Positions 1-11,430 of a DNA stretch of 64,000 nucleotides are shown piece by piece. This DNA is from Candidatus Lindowbacteria bacterium RIFCSPLOWO2_12_FULL_62_27. GTDB taxonomy: Bacteria > Lindowbacteria > 2-12-FULL-62-27. A program made the translations under genes and the position numbers. Each line of letters begins with the position of its first letter. Positions within the stretch are counted from its first letter, which is position 1. The DNA lies in assembly GCA_001784175.1 (NCBI GenBank), contig MFPR01000020.1:1-64000 (forward strand). Reading direction: 5' to 3'. The notes under the pieces are model-generated. The model was not told where the DNA came from and did not search any database. It saw nothing but the letters and a program-made list of their open reading frames with translations.

Positions 1-3
1 TCG

Positions 4-1164
4 ATGGCGCTGGCCACCCGTTTGGCGATCGGGTTCGATCCGGAGACCCGAAAACAGACCCTGCAGGACATCCGCCGCCGGGCCGAATCCGTTTCTCCGG
101 CCGGTGGCCGGGCCGTCCGGCACTTTGTAATCCTGCCGGCCGCCCTGGCCGCGTTCACATTCATGGCCTACTGCCAGTTTCGCGTGTTCCAGGGCAACCG
201 GTCGCTCAAAAAAGCCTCGCCCGACGGGGGCCGATCCATTTCGTCCATTCCCCTCGGAAAGACGGTCCTGCAATCGAATCCTTACAACCCCGCGGCGGCC
301 TACGCACTGGCCTGCGCCTACCTCGAAAAAAACGAGCCGGGGAATGCGCTGGAGGCCTTTCGAGCGGTCATGCAACTGGCGCCGAATTACGCCTATACGC
401 ACCGGCTCATTGCTGCGAACTTAATGCGCCTGTATCTCACGACGAATCAGTTGAAGTATCTCTACGCGGCGTATCTTGAATTCGAGGGATTCACCGTCAT
501 GAACAACGACCATGAGCCGCACATGATGATCATTGAGGGGTATCGCATGTACATGAAGAATGGAGCGCGCGCGCACCATCATAACCAGTTCATCTTCTGG
601 TTGGCTCAGGAAGACTTGTTCTTCAACCTCCTGCGCTACTGGAACGGCTGGGCATGGGGATTCGGCCTGTATCCTGAAGATCTCCACGTGCAGACGTTAT
701 ACGACACTTACCTTCGAGACGGCGAAGCGGCCATGCACGATCACTGGAAGCTCCGGGTCGAGTTTGTACGGCTCAGCGGCCGGCCGTGGCAGGAGGTGCA
801 GTATGCGATCAAAATGGCATCGGCGTTGGCGCCCCGGAGGGCGCATGTCCTCCAGTATGTCCTGGGGGGCATCGTGAGGCTGAAGGATCCGGAGACCGAT
901 CTCCTCTATTTAATCAACATCCTCGAAGGCCTGCGCCCCGAACATCTGCCCGCCGACCTCTGCCACATCATGCGGGAACAACTGATCGGGGCCGCCGCCG
1001 GCCGGATCGATTCGCCCCTCCTCTATTACGCGCTGGGCGTCCTGTCCCACCGCGCGGGCGACCGGGACCATGCCGCCGGCTTTTTCGCCACGGCGCGCAA
1101 TCGTGCCGCCGGCGACGATTCCCATGTCCGGATCCTCCGGCGGATCAGCCGGTACGGATATTGA
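4..1164 (+). CDS. TPR-repeat membrane-anchored protein, possibly 5'-truncated
   Basis: The predicted protein has a short basic N-terminus, one hydrophobic segment at about residues 40-58, then a long soluble part. Residues about 85-135 read as tetratricopeptide repeats (NPAAAYALACAYLEKN, then ALEAFRAVMQLAPN), and a second TPR-like unit lies near the C-terminus (LLYYALGVLSHRAGDRDHAA). Between them is a stretch rich in His, Trp and aromatic residues (about 185-225). The frame is open back to base 1, so the true start may lie outside the window and the hydrophobic segment could be the last helix of a larger membrane protein. TPRs mediate protein-protein contacts; no enzyme motif is visible. A separate promoter follows it, so it is probably not co-transcribed with gyrB. 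Confidence 0.7.
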   Translation: MALATRLAIGFDPETRKQTLQDIRRRAESVSPAGGRAVRHFVILPAALAAFTFMAYCQFRVFQGNRSLKKASPDGGRSISSIPLGKTVLQSNPYNPAAAYALACAYLEKNEPGNALEAFRAVMQLAPNYAYTHRLIAANLMRLYLTTNQLKYLYAAYLEFEGFTVMNNDHEPHMMIIEGYRMYMKNGARAHHHNQFIFWLAQEDLFFNLLRYWNGWAWGFGLYPEDLHVQTLYDTYLRDGEAAMHDHWKLRVEFVRLSGRPWQEVQYAIKMASALAPRRAHVLQYVLGGIVRLKDPETDLLYLINILEGLRPEHLPADLCHIMREQLIGAAAGRIDSPLLYYALGVLSHRAGDRDHAAGFFATARNRAAGDDSHVRILRRISRYGY

Positions 1165-1177
1165 GTTCATCTTTCCT

Positions 1178-3313
<2,136 letters not shown>

Positions 3314-3324
3314 GTCCCGTTAGA

Positions 3325-5796
3325 ATGCCCGCCGAAATTCAGCAGCGCGTCGAGGAGGCGTATCTAGAGGATCAGCTCAAGGTTTCCTACATCAACTATG
3401 CGATGAGCGTCATCGTCGGGCGCGCCCTGCCCGACGTCCGGGACGGCTTCAAGCCCGTCCACCGCCGGATCCTCTACGCCATGTACCACGATCTCAGCCT
3501 GCACCACAACAAGCGGTACTCGAAATGCGCCGGTGTGGTGGGCGAAGTTCTCAAGCGCTATCATCCGCATGGAGACTCGGCGGTGTACGACACGCTGGTC
3601 CGGCTGGCCCAGGAGTGGGTCATGCGGTATCCGCTGGTCGACGGTCAGGGAAATTTCGGGTCCATCGACGGAGATCCGCCGGCCGCCTACCGCTACACCG
3701 AGTGCCGGCTGGAGCAGATCGCGGACTATTATCTCAACGACATCGACAAGGAGACGGTCAATTTCGGCCCCAATTTCGACGACACGCTCCAGGAGCCCCT
3801 GATTCTCCCGACGCGCCTGCCCAACCTGCTCATCAACGGCTCCGCCGGCATCGCCGTCGGCATGGCCACCAACATTCCGCCGCACAACATGCGCGAGGTC
3901 ATCGACGCCGTCTGCGCCCAGATCGAGGCGCCGGACATCGACATGAAGGACCTCATGAAGCACGTCCGCGCGCCGGATTTTCCTACCGGCGGAATCATCT
4001 ACGGGTCGGAGGGCATTCAGGAAATGTATGAGACGGGCCGCGGCAAGATCACGGTCCGGGCCAAGGCTGTGATCGAGCGGCTCCGGAACGGCAAGGACGC
4101 CATCGTCATCACCGAAATGCCCTACCAGGTCGCGAAGACCCCCCTGATCGAAAAAATATCCGAACTCGTCCGGGAGGAGAAGTTGAAGGGCATTTCCGCA
4201 ATGCGGGACGAGTCCGACCGCGACGGGATCCGGCTGGTCATCGAGCTGAAAAAAGGCGAGCCGCCGCAGGTCGTGCTGAACAATCTATTCAAGCACACGC
4301 AGCTCCAGATCACTTACGGCGCGATCCTCCTGTGCCTCGTCCACAACCAGCCGCTCATCCTCAACCTCAAAAGGATCGTCCAGCATTTCATCGATTTCCG
4401 CAAGGACGTCGTCACCCGCCGGACGCAATTCGAGCTTCGCAAGGCCGAGGAGCGGGCGCACATCCTCGAAGGGCTGAAAATCGCGATCGCGCACATCAAC
4501 GAAGTCGTCAACATCATCAAGAAGTCAAAAGACACCGACGACGCGCGGAAGAAACTCACCCGGCGATTCAAGCTGACTGAAGTCCAGGCCCAGGCGATCC
4601 TCGACATGACCCTGAAACGCCTGACGGGCCTTGAGGTTGAAAAGATCGAGGACGAACTCAAGCAGCTCGAGGAGACCATCAAGGAACTCAAGTCGATCCT
4701 GGCGAGCGAAAAAAAGCTCATGGGAGTGATCACGGCTGAGCTGCAGGAACTGAAAAAGCTTTTCGGGGACGACCGCCGCACCGAGATCGTAAAAAAAGCC
4801 GAGGATTTTTCCGTCGAAGACCTGATCGCCGAGGAGGACGTCGTCGTGACGATTTCGCACGACAGCTACATCAAGCGTATCCCCGTTTCCAGTTACCGCC
4901 GCCAGCGCCGGGGCGGGCATGGCGTGACGGGCATGAAGACGAAGGACGAAGACGCCGTCGAGCATCTCTTCGTCGCGTCGACCCACAACTACATCCTGTT
5001 TTTCACGGACCAGGGAAAATGCCTCTGGCTGAAAGTTTACGACGTCCCCGAGGGCTCGCGGGCCAGCCGCGGCAAGGCGCTGACCAACTGCCTGGCGATC
5101 AGCGGCGACGAGCGAATCACGGCCTTTGTGCCGGTCAAGGAATTCACGGAAGGATCCTTTTTGTTCATGGTCACCCGCGACGGCACGATCAAACGGGTGG
5201 CGCTGCCGGAATTTTCGAATCCCCGGTCCGCCGGCATCCGGGCCATCACGCTGGACGAGAAGGACGCGCTGATCGGCGTCAAGATGACGTCAGGAAATTC
5301 CGAAATCATTCTTTCCACCCGAAACGGGACCGCCATCCGGTTCCATGAAAATGACGTCCGGGTCATGGGCCGGTCCGCCGGCGGTGTCCGCGGCATCCGG
5401 CTGGGCAAGGGAGACGCCGTGGTGTCCGCGTCCCTGGCCAACAAGGGCGCCGACCTTCTGACGGTGACCGAGAAGGGCTATGGAAAGCGCACGCCGCTGG
5501 AGGAATATCGGGTGCAATCCCGCGGCGGCAAGGGCATCATCAACATGAAGGCGACGGATCGGAACGGCAAAGTGATCGACGTACTCGAAGTGAGTGACAA
5601 AGACGAACTGTTGCTCATCACCAAAAAGGGCGTAGTCATGCGAATCCGCGTCAAGGAAGTCCGGGAGTGCGGCCGGAACACGCAGGGCGTCCGGCTCATC
5701 AATCTCGCCGCCGGCGATGCCCTGTCCGACGTCGCGCGGGTGGTTCAGGAGGAAGCGGGGGAATCCGAGGAAAGTCCGGAACCGGACAAGGCCTGA
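3325..5796 (+). CDS. gyrA: DNA gyrase subunit A
   Basis: DNA-cleaving subunit of gyrase, partner of the GyrB just upstream. The catalytic tyrosine is Y124 in YRYTECRL, preceded by the winged-helix segment [14 protein letters not shown]. The Ser and Asp of this segment, whose substitution gives quinolone resistance in other species, are the wild-type residues. A long coiled-coil region (about 430-490) follows, then six beta-pinwheel blades. The GyrA box that allows DNA wrapping and separates gyrase from topoisomerase IV reads QRRGGHG at about residue 528, with His where Lys or Arg is usual. Length (823) is normal. The gene ends 6 bases from the stop of the convergent transposase-derived gene, leaving no room for an intrinsic terminator. 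Confidence 0.97.
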   Translation: MPAEIQQRVEEAYLEDQLKVSYINYAMSVIVGRALPDVRDGFKPVHRRILYAMYHDLSLHHNKRYSKCAGVVGEVLKRYHPHGDSAVYDTLVRLAQEWVMRYPLVDGQGNFGSIDGDPPAAYRYTECRLEQIADYYLNDIDKETVNFGPNFDDTLQEPLILPTRLPNLLINGSAGIAVGMATNIPPHNMREVIDAVCAQIEAPDIDMKDLMKHVRAPDFPTGGIIYGSEGIQEMYETGRGKITVRAKAVIERLRNGKDAIVITEMPYQVAKTPLIEKISELVREEKLKGISAMRDESDRDGIRLVIELKKGEPPQVVLNNLFKHTQLQITYGAILLCLVHNQPLILNLKRIVQHFIDFRKDVVTRRTQFELRKAEERAHILEGLKIAIAHINEVVNIIKKSKDTDDARKKLTRRFKLTEVQAQAILDMTLKRLTGLEVEKIEDELKQLEETIKELKSILASEKKLMGVITAELQELKKLFGDDRRTEIVKKAEDFSVEDLIAEEDVVVTISHDSYIKRIPVSSYRRQRRGGHGVTGMKTKDEDAVEHLFVASTHNYILFFTDQGKCLWLKVYDVPEGSRASRGKALTNCLAISGDERITAFVPVKEFTEGSFLFMVTRDGTIKRVALPEFSNPRSAGIRAITLDEKDALIGVKMTSGNSEIILSTRNGTAIRFHENDVRVMGRSAGGVRGIRLGKGDAVVSASLANKGADLLTVTEKGYGKRTPLEEYRVQSRGGKGIINMKATDRNGKVIDVLEVSDKDELLLITKKGVVMRIRVKEVRECGRNTQGVRLINLAAGDALSDVARVVQEEAGESEESPEPDKA

Positions 5797-5802
5797 CCCC
5801 TC

Positions 5803-6876
5803 TCAAGTCGCCGAGAGATCCAGCTCCAGTTGGCTTTCGTCCGTCAGATAATTCCGGTCCGGCCGGACCCAGAAAAAGGGTTTGATCAGGGGAAGGCGTT
5901 TGAATCCCTGCATGTCGTTCAGGATCGTCTGCAAATAATCCCGCATGGATTTTGTCAATTCAGGCCGGCTTGGAAACGCCCCGTCCACGGCGGAGCCGGA
6001 CCCGCGGGCCGTTTTGTCGAACCAATCCTGCAGGAAGGACCGCGCCTGCAAATCGCGCGGAAGAATATTCTGATGAAATCGCGGATGCCGCTTGAGCCAC
6101 CGGAAGGCATGCGGATAGATGGCAGGGCTGCGACGCGGAAGGATGAGATGAATATTGAGTTCTGGCCGCGTATGGCCATCAACCCATTTGAGGAAATCCA
6201 AGAGTTCCGGCGTCTGAACCTTGACGCGCTTTCGGGCCCGATGGGCGGCGCGGAGGACTTTTGAAATAATCAGCGGATCGTCCGGCCCGGGTTCCGGCGG
6301 CGGTCCTTGGATCGCCGGCTGGACGGCAAGCGCCGAGGCCGGCTCCGAGGGCGCCGCCAGCAGCGCCACGGCGAAGACATCGTTGGACTCGATGTAGAGC
6401 CCGGCCAGATCGGTGTATTTCCGGTAAAACTCCGGATCATGCCGGAACTTGAACTCGGCGTCCGCCGGCTTGAGCCCGTGCCGTTTCCAGATGCGCTGAA
6501 TGGTGCTCCGGCTGACCCCCGTGAGTTTGGCCATGTTCCGGATGGACCAGCGTTTGGCGTTGGCCGGAAACTGTTTTTCTGTCGCCTCGATGATTTTCCG
6601 TATCTCGTCCTCGCCGTGCCTCGGTTTCTTGATTTTTTTGTCGTCTGAAATCTCCGCCAACCCGCCGCTCAGAAAACGGTTTCGCCAGTACAGCACTGTC
6701 GAGGCCGACACGCCCAGCCGGGACGCGACATTGGCCGTCGAATGGCCGGAGGCCGACAGGAGGATAATCCAAGCACGAATGATGAAACGCAGCGGAACCC
6801 CGGGCCGATCGACCCAGGATTCCAGCGCCTTGCGGTCCTTCGCCGTCAAGGCGATGGTTCCCTTCCCCACTCTCAT
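5803..6876 (-). CDS. IS630-family transposase homologue with all catalytic acids lost (domesticated?)
   Basis: Two helix-turn-helix units lie at about residues 33-80 (STANVASRLGVSASTVLYW) and 110-137 (IRNMAKLTGVSRSTIQRIW), as in IS630/Tc1-type transposases. The rest follows the IS630 core: KFRHDPEFYRKYTDLAGLYI, then NIHLILPRRSP, then RHPRFHQNILPRD, then FLQDWFDKTARG, and PFFWV near the end. At the three DDE positions the protein has A175 (family VDEKSQ), P247 (family LDNYATH) and Q283 (family NQVERWF). The reading frame is nevertheless full length (357 residues) and has no stop or frameshift. No terminal inverted repeats were recognised. It is convergent with gyrA and divergent from the glycerophosphodiesterase gene. 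I infer an exapted DNA-binding protein; an old decaying copy is the alternative, but the intact frame speaks against it. Confidence 0.85.
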   Translation of the reverse strand: MRVGKGTIALTAKDRKALESWVDRPGVPLRFIIRAWIILLSASGHSTANVASRLGVSASTVLYWRNRFLSGGLAEISDDKKIKKPRHGEDEIRKIIEATEKQFPANAKRWSIRNMAKLTGVSRSTIQRIWKRHGLKPADAEFKFRHDPEFYRKYTDLAGLYIESNDVFAVALLAAPSEPASALAVQPAIQGPPPEPGPDDPLIISKVLRAAHRARKRVKVQTPELLDFLKWVDGHTRPELNIHLILPRRSPAIYPHAFRWLKRHPRFHQNILPRDLQARSFLQDWFDKTARGSGSAVDGAFPSRPELTKSMRDYLQTILNDMQGFKRLPLIKPFFWVRPDRNYLTDESQLELDLSAT

Positions 6877-6927
6877 GTGAATTTCAATATCTTATGGTTT
6901 AATAAAAAAAAAGAGGAATTTTGGGGT

Positions 6928-7767
6928 ATGGAAAATCTGGCCGATCAATTGAAGCCGGGCGTCTTTTTGAGCACCGGTCACCGAGGAGCGGCGAGTCTGG
7001 CTCCCGAGAACACGATGGCATCCATCCGGAAAGCGCTCGACCTCGGCGTGGACCTCGTCGAACTTGACGTCCGCGCGACCGCGGACGGGCGGATCGTCGC
7101 CCTTCACGATGAAACCGTCGACCGGACCACGGATGGAAGAGGCGACATCAGCCGCATGCCGTATGAGGCCGTCCTGGAACTGGATGCGGGGTACCGGTTC
7201 GCATCGCCGGCGTTTCCGTTCCGCGGCCGGGGCGTCCGGATCCCGCTGCTGGAAGAAATTTTCGAGGCGTTTCCGGCGGCGCGGTTCACCGTCGAAATAA
7301 AATCCCCGACCCATCCCGGGTTCCTCGAAACGCTCGCGGCGATGGTCCTCCGGCAGGCGAAAGATCGTGTGATTCTGGCCTCCGATCCCATGCGGCCTCT
7401 CGAACAGATCCGGCGACGGCTCCCGGGCGTGCCGACCAATTTATCGAGGCCGGAAGTCCGCCAGTTTTATTGCATGGAAAAAATTTTCCTGAGCCGGCTG
7501 TTTCGATCCACAGGCATCGTCTTCCAGGTTCCCGTCTATTCAGGCGGAGACAATCGCCGGGGCCTCCACGTGGTCACGCGCAGATTTGTGCGTGCCGCGC
7601 ACAATACGGGCCGGCCGGTCCAGGTCTGGACGGTCAACGACCCTGACGAAATGCGGCGGCTCCTGGCGCTCGATGTGGACGGACTTGTAACCGACCGGCC
7701 GGACCTGCTCAACGAGGTGCTGCGGGAAAGTCCGCCCCGGCGCGTTGACAGGGTTGTATGGTTTTAA
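6928..7767 (+). CDS. glycerophosphodiester phosphodiesterase
   Basis: Hydrolyses glycerophosphodiesters released from phospholipids to glycerol-3-phosphate and an alcohol. The GDPD signature is complete: HRG at H18 (GHRGAASLAPENT), the metal ligands E45 and D47 in ELDVRATADG, and H60 in ALHDET. Later blocks ARFTVEIKSP and VQVWTVNDPDEMRRLL complete the TIM barrel. The ATG at 6928 follows AGAGG by about 11 bases; an upstream in-frame extension would run into the divergent gene. No signal peptide, so cytoplasmic. Length 279 residues, close to UgpQ-type enzymes. The AT-rich 51-base gap to the divergent transposase-like gene must hold both promoters, but I could not define boxes there. Confidence 0.93.
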   Translation: MENLADQLKPGVFLSTGHRGAASLAPENTMASIRKALDLGVDLVELDVRATADGRIVALHDETVDRTTDGRGDISRMPYEAVLELDAGYRFASPAFPFRGRGVRIPLLEEIFEAFPAARFTVEIKSPTHPGFLETLAAMVLRQAKDRVILASDPMRPLEQIRRRLPGVPTNLSRPEVRQFYCMEKIFLSRLFRSTGIVFQVPVYSGGDNRRGLHVVTRRFVRAAHNTGRPVQVWTVNDPDEMRRLLALDVDGLVTDRPDLLNEVLRESPPRRVDRVVWF

Positions 7768-7798
7768 TAGAGTCCGCAATAGAAGGAGGCTGGGACGG

Positions 7799-8041
7799 GT
7801 GGCGGACAAAGGCAAAAAACACGAAGGCAACGCAGGCGGCAAATTTTATGTGGATACCGAATGCATCGACTGTGATCTGTGCCGGGAAACGGCGCCGGCG
7901 AACTTCAAGCGAAACGATGACGGGGGATATTCATTCGTATTCAAGCAGCCCGAGACGTCCGAGCAAATCGATCAGTGCCGGGAGGCCATGGAGGGCTGCC
8001 CCGTGGAGGCGATCGGGCAGGACGGAGAAGAGCAGGCCTGA
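7799..8041 (+). CDS. single-cluster 4Fe-4S ferredoxin
   Basis: Small electron carrier of 80 residues. Cysteines C22, C25 and C28 (ECIDCDLCRETAP) and C67 in GCPVEAI match the monocluster ferredoxin pattern CxxCxxC...CP; C60 is an extra cysteine. The acidic C-terminus fits a redox partner. Start chosen as GTG 7799 because AGAAGGAGG lies 8 bases upstream; a longer in-frame form starting at 7745 would overlap the preceding gene and adds a basic tail unusual for the family. Nine bases separate it from the molybdopterin synthase fusion gene, suggesting co-transcription, though the redox partner is not identified. Confidence 0.9.
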   Translation: MADKGKKHEGNAGGKFYVDTECIDCDLCRETAPANFKRNDDGGYSFVFKQPETSEQIDQCREAMEGCPVEAIGQDGEEQA

Positions 8042-8050
8042 TCGGATTTC

Positions 8051-8797
8051 ATGAAAATCAAAGTCTTGTTGTTCGCCGCCGCGCGCGATATCGCCGGCCA
8101 AACCGAAATCTGTATGGACCTGCCCATTGGATCCACCCTGACGGACGTGCAAACGCGGCTGAAAACAGAGTACCCCGCCCTCTCGCAACTTCTTGCGGTG
8201 TGCCGTTATGCCGTGAACGCCGACTATCAGCCATCAGACGTGAGACTGCCGGACGGGGCCGAGGTCGGCGTGATTCCGCCGGTGTCGGGCGGGTCGGCGC
8301 CGAGCGAGGCACCGCTGTACGCGCGTATTGTGCGACGTTCCATCGCCGTGCAGGAACTGGCCGACAAGATCGGCGGGCCTGGCTGCGGCGCCCTCCTCAC
8401 GTTCGCCGGAGCGGTGCGCGCCGACGACGACGAGCAGGGGCGCGCCCAAGTGACCCACATCACCTATGAGGGATACGAATCGATGGCGGAGCAAGTTCTC
8501 CGGCAGATCGCCGAATCCGTCGCGCGGGCGCATCAAGTGCGCGTGGCGATCGAGCATCGCCTCGGGCGGCTGGAAGTGGGGGAGGTATCGGTCGGCGTTG
8601 CCGTCGCATGTCCGCACCGTTCTCAGGGATTTTCGGCGCTGAGGGACGCGATCGAGAAAATCAAGAAAGACCTTCCGATCTGGAAAAAAGAGGAGTTCTC
8701 CGACGGCACGTCACTGTGGGTCCATGGCCAGGTCGAATCGCACCCCCAGCCCGAGCGCCCGCCCCTTGATTCCGGGGCCGAAACTGCCGATACATAG
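8051..8797 (+). CDS. fused molybdopterin synthase, MoaD-MoaE
   Basis: Molybdopterin synthase adds the dithiolene sulphurs to precursor Z in molybdenum cofactor synthesis. Residues 1-81 are a complete MoaD ubiquitin-like domain (start MKIKVLLFAAARDIAGQ) ending in the sulphur-carrier tail PPVSGG. Residues 90-230 are MoaE (GALLTFAGAVRADD, YEGYESMAEQVLRQI, the HRLGRLEVGEVSV block, and the active-site segment PIWKKEEFSDG). MoaD works only with a free C-terminal Gly-Gly, so the chain should be cut after G81, directly before S82. The same Gly-Ser junction is cut in the mycobacterial MoaX fusion as I recall it. No other moa gene is in the window. Both active sites look intact. Confidence 0.93.
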   Translation: MKIKVLLFAAARDIAGQTEICMDLPIGSTLTDVQTRLKTEYPALSQLLAVCRYAVNADYQPSDVRLPDGAEVGVIPPVSGGSAPSEAPLYARIVRRSIAVQELADKIGGPGCGALLTFAGAVRADDDEQGRAQVTHITYEGYESMAEQVLRQIAESVARAHQVRVAIEHRLGRLEVGEVSVGVAVACPHRSQGFSALRDAIEKIKKDLPIWKKEEFSDGTSLWVHGQVESHPQPERPPLDSGAETADT

Positions 8798-8802
8798 GGC
8801 AG

Positions 8803-9801
8803 ATGGAAATCGTATGCAATGGCCAGTCGATCAAGGAACCGGAGCTTGAGCAGACACGCTCATTTTCGCAGCTCATGACGGAACTGCACCGCCTCCTGAG
8901 CCTTCGCGAGGAGATCATCACGGACGTGCACGCAGACGGGCGGGAGATCGCGTCGTGGGACACGGTCGATCTGGATGTAACGCGGATCGCCCGGCTGGAC
9001 ATTGCGACGCTGCCGATGAGGGACTATGCGATCTCCAGTCTGGGAGACTTGGGCGAGTACGCCAGCAGCGTTTTGTCCGTCCTCCGAAACATGGAAACGA
9101 TCTGCCGCAAGGACGGATTCGATCCTGTCCGGCGGCGGCTTGAAGAGGGCCTGGACTACATCCTGACCATCATCGAAACGTCCGGCAGCGTCCTGAAACT
9201 GAATCTGGCGCAGGCCCGGTATGACGTCCGGAGCGGCGAGCAGATGTTGAAGGAAATGCGTTCGCTCAGGACGCAGATCGCCGCCGCGCATGACCTCCAG
9301 TCCGCCCGGCATCTCATCGAAGACCTGGACTTCGCGCTGACTGACTGGCTGAAATTTCTCGAGCTGCTCCTCACGCGATACCGGGACCGGGAAGCCGAGG
9401 TCGGAACGGTGGACGCCATCCAGGTGCAGGCGAAGGCCCGCCTGGAGGGGCTGGACCGGCTCCAGGCGGACCTCCTCTCGATCGTGGATGACCTGTATGC
9501 CGGCCGGATCGCGCGGTCGCTGGAACATTTCCAGGACCGTATTTCGGCGCTGCAGGAATCGCTGGTGTTCTTACAGCGGCTGAAGGAATTCGGGAAAATC
9601 CAGTACGACCAGCTCTCGGTCAACGGCGAGAAACTGAGCGGCAAGATTTCCCAGATGGCCCGGATTCTCAGGGAACTTTCGGAAACCATCCAGGTCGGCG
9701 ACACGGTCCTCATGCGCGACCTGCTAGAATACGAGATTCAACCGTTTATCCAGTTTCTCAGACAGATCTACACGCAGATTTGTTCCTCCGAAGACTCCTG
9801 A
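8803..9801 (+). CDS. conserved-looking helical protein of unknown function
   Basis: I do not recognise this 332-residue protein. It has no signal peptide, no transmembrane segment and no cysteine-rich motif. The first 75 residues are mixed alpha/beta (MEIVCNGQSI, then DVHADGREIASWDTVDLDV). The remainder is almost entirely predicted helix with heptad-like spacing (for example LKEMRSLRTQIAAAHDLQ and DRISALQESLVFLQRLKEF), suggesting a helical bundle or coiled coil. It starts 5 bases after the MoaD-MoaE gene and its end overlaps the likely TTG start of argS by 22 bases, so it belongs to the same operon. The repeated helical bundle with acidic and basic patches suggests a scaffold rather than an enzyme, but this is a guess. 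Confidence 0.7.
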   Translation: MEIVCNGQSIKEPELEQTRSFSQLMTELHRLLSLREEIITDVHADGREIASWDTVDLDVTRIARLDIATLPMRDYAISSLGDLGEYASSVLSVLRNMETICRKDGFDPVRRRLEEGLDYILTIIETSGSVLKLNLAQARYDVRSGEQMLKEMRSLRTQIAAAHDLQSARHLIEDLDFALTDWLKFLELLLTRYRDREAEVGTVDAIQVQAKARLEGLDRLQADLLSIVDDLYAGRIARSLEHFQDRISALQESLVFLQRLKEFGKIQYDQLSVNGEKLSGKISQMARILRELSETIQVGDTVLMRDLLEYEIQPFIQFLRQIYTQICSSEDS

Positions 9802-11417
9802 AATTCGAGCTGGCCCGGATTGTTCGGGACCAGTTCGGCCCGGACCAGCCCGAAGTTGAAATCACGCTGCCGCGGGACCCCGCGCATGGAGACTACGCTA
9901 CCAACTTTCCGCTGAAGGCCTCGAAGGCGCAACGGACGGCGCCGATCGCCCTCGCCGAAACAATCGCCGGGCGGCTCCAGACACACGCCTGGTTTTCGCA
10001 GGTCAGCGCCGCCAAACCGGGATTCGTCAATCTCTTTCTGTCGCAGGCATATCTTGCGGAAGGGATCGAAACCCTGGCCCGCGACGAGCCGTTCTTCTCC
10101 CATTATCAGGTCACGCCCGCCCTGAACGTCAACGTCGAGTTCGTCTCCGCCAATCCCACCGGGCCCCTCACGGTCGGCCACGGCCGCAACGCTTGCCTCG
10201 GCGACAGCCTCGCGAGACTTCTCAGAGCCGTCGGACACCGCATGACCGCCGAGTACTATTTCAACAACGCCGGCCGGCAGATGAAACTGCTCGCCAATTC
10301 GCTCCGCGCCCGGTACCTGGAGTTGATCGGCCGGCCTGTGGAGTTTCCGGAGGAAGGATATGTCGGCCAATACATCGTGGACATCGCCCGAACGATCCGT
10401 GAGCGGGAGGCGGACCGGAAGGCGGACGCCGGCCAATCGTTTTTCCAAGCGGAGGCCGAGCAGAGCATTTTCTCGATCATTCGCGGGACGCTGGACCGGC
10501 TGGACGTAACCTTTGACGTCTATTTCAACGAGGACAGCCTGTACAAAACCGGCGCGGTCCAGGCCGTGCTGAGTGAGCTGAAAACCCGCGGATGGACCTT
10601 CGAAACGGACGGCGCCGTTGCGTTTCGCGGAGAGCCGCACGGCCTGTCCAAGGATCCGGTGCTGGTGAAAAAGACCGGTGAGCCGACCTACCGCCTGCCC
10701 GATGTCGCCTATCACATCGACAAGCTGGGCCGGCGGTACGACCTCATCATCGACGTCCTCGGCGCGGACCACATCGATGAGCACCGCGAGGTCCTCGCGA
10801 TCCTCAAGGCCCTGGGGCATCCCACCGGACCCATTCGCGGCATCATCTACCAGTTCGTCACGCTCGTCCGGGAGGGCAAACCGGTCAAGATGTCGACGCG
10901 CCGGGCCGAGTACGTGACCCTGGACGAGCTTTTGGACGAAGTCGGCCCGGACGTGGCGCGGTTCTTTTTTCTATCGCGGAAGGCCGACACCCATCTGGAA
11001 TTCGATCTGGAGCTGGCCAAAAAAGAGTCGCAGGAAAATCCCGTGTACTACGTCCAGTACGCCCACGCGCGGCTGGCCGGCATTTTCCGCACCGCCACCG
11101 AAAACGGCTTGACGGCGGCCGATATTCAGCAGGCCCGTGTGGACCTCCGGCCGCCGGAAGCGGTCGTGCTCGCGAAAAAAATCCTGTCGTTCGGGGACGT
11201 ACTGGAAGGCAGCCTGAATGATCTCGAGGTGACGGCCCTTCTCTGGTATCTGAGGGACCTGGCGGAAACATTTCACAAATATTACACGGAAGTTCGTGTG
11301 GTCGACCCCGGAGACCGCCCCGGAAGCCTCGGCCGGCTCAAGCTCTGCGGCGTCGTCAAAAAAATCCTTTACAGCACCCTCACCACGCTCGGAATCGGCG
11401 CGCCCGACCGGATGTAA
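9780..11417 (+). CDS. argS: arginyl-tRNA synthetase
   Basis: Class I aminoacyl-tRNA synthetase that charges tRNA-Arg. The N-terminal tRNA-binding domain is followed by SANPTGPLTVGHGRNACLGD, in which HGRN replaces the generic HIGH signature as usual in ArgRS. The KMSKS loop is VKMSTRRAEYVTLDELLDEVG. The ArgRS-specific segment YVQYAHARLAGIF and the DALR anticodon-binding domain with the C-terminal R-M (PDRM) complete the enzyme. Length 545 residues is normal. The start is a TTG inside the previous gene; no better start lies nearby without cutting into the conserved N-terminus. It runs convergently into the alcohol dehydrogenase gene, with 13 bases between stops. Confidence 0.96.
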   Translation: MFLRRLLKFELARIVRDQFGPDQPEVEITLPRDPAHGDYATNFPLKASKAQRTAPIALAETIAGRLQTHAWFSQVSAAKPGFVNLFLSQAYLAEGIETLARDEPFFSHYQVTPALNVNVEFVSANPTGPLTVGHGRNACLGDSLARLLRAVGHRMTAEYYFNNAGRQMKLLANSLRARYLELIGRPVEFPEEGYVGQYIVDIARTIREREADRKADAGQSFFQAEAEQSIFSIIRGTLDRLDVTFDVYFNEDSLYKTGAVQAVLSELKTRGWTFETDGAVAFRGEPHGLSKDPVLVKKTGEPTYRLPDVAYHIDKLGRRYDLIIDVLGADHIDEHREVLAILKALGHPTGPIRGIIYQFVTLVREGKPVKMSTRRAEYVTLDELLDEVGPDVARFFFLSRKADTHLEFDLELAKKESQENPVYYVQYAHARLAGIFRTATENGLTAADIQQARVDLRPPEAVVLAKKILSFGDVLEGSLNDLEVTALLWYLRDLAETFHKYYTEVRVVDPGDRPGSLGRLKLCGVVKKILYSTLTTLGIGAPDRM

Positions 11418-11430
11418 GGCGGCGACGCCG

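Noticed and set aside
5803-6927. Complete active insertion sequence
   Set aside because: The DDE residues are gone and I could not find terminal inverted repeats or a target duplication around the gene.
11418-11430. Terminator between argS and the alcohol dehydrogenase
   Set aside because: Only a four-base stem (GGCG/CGCC) without a T-run is present.
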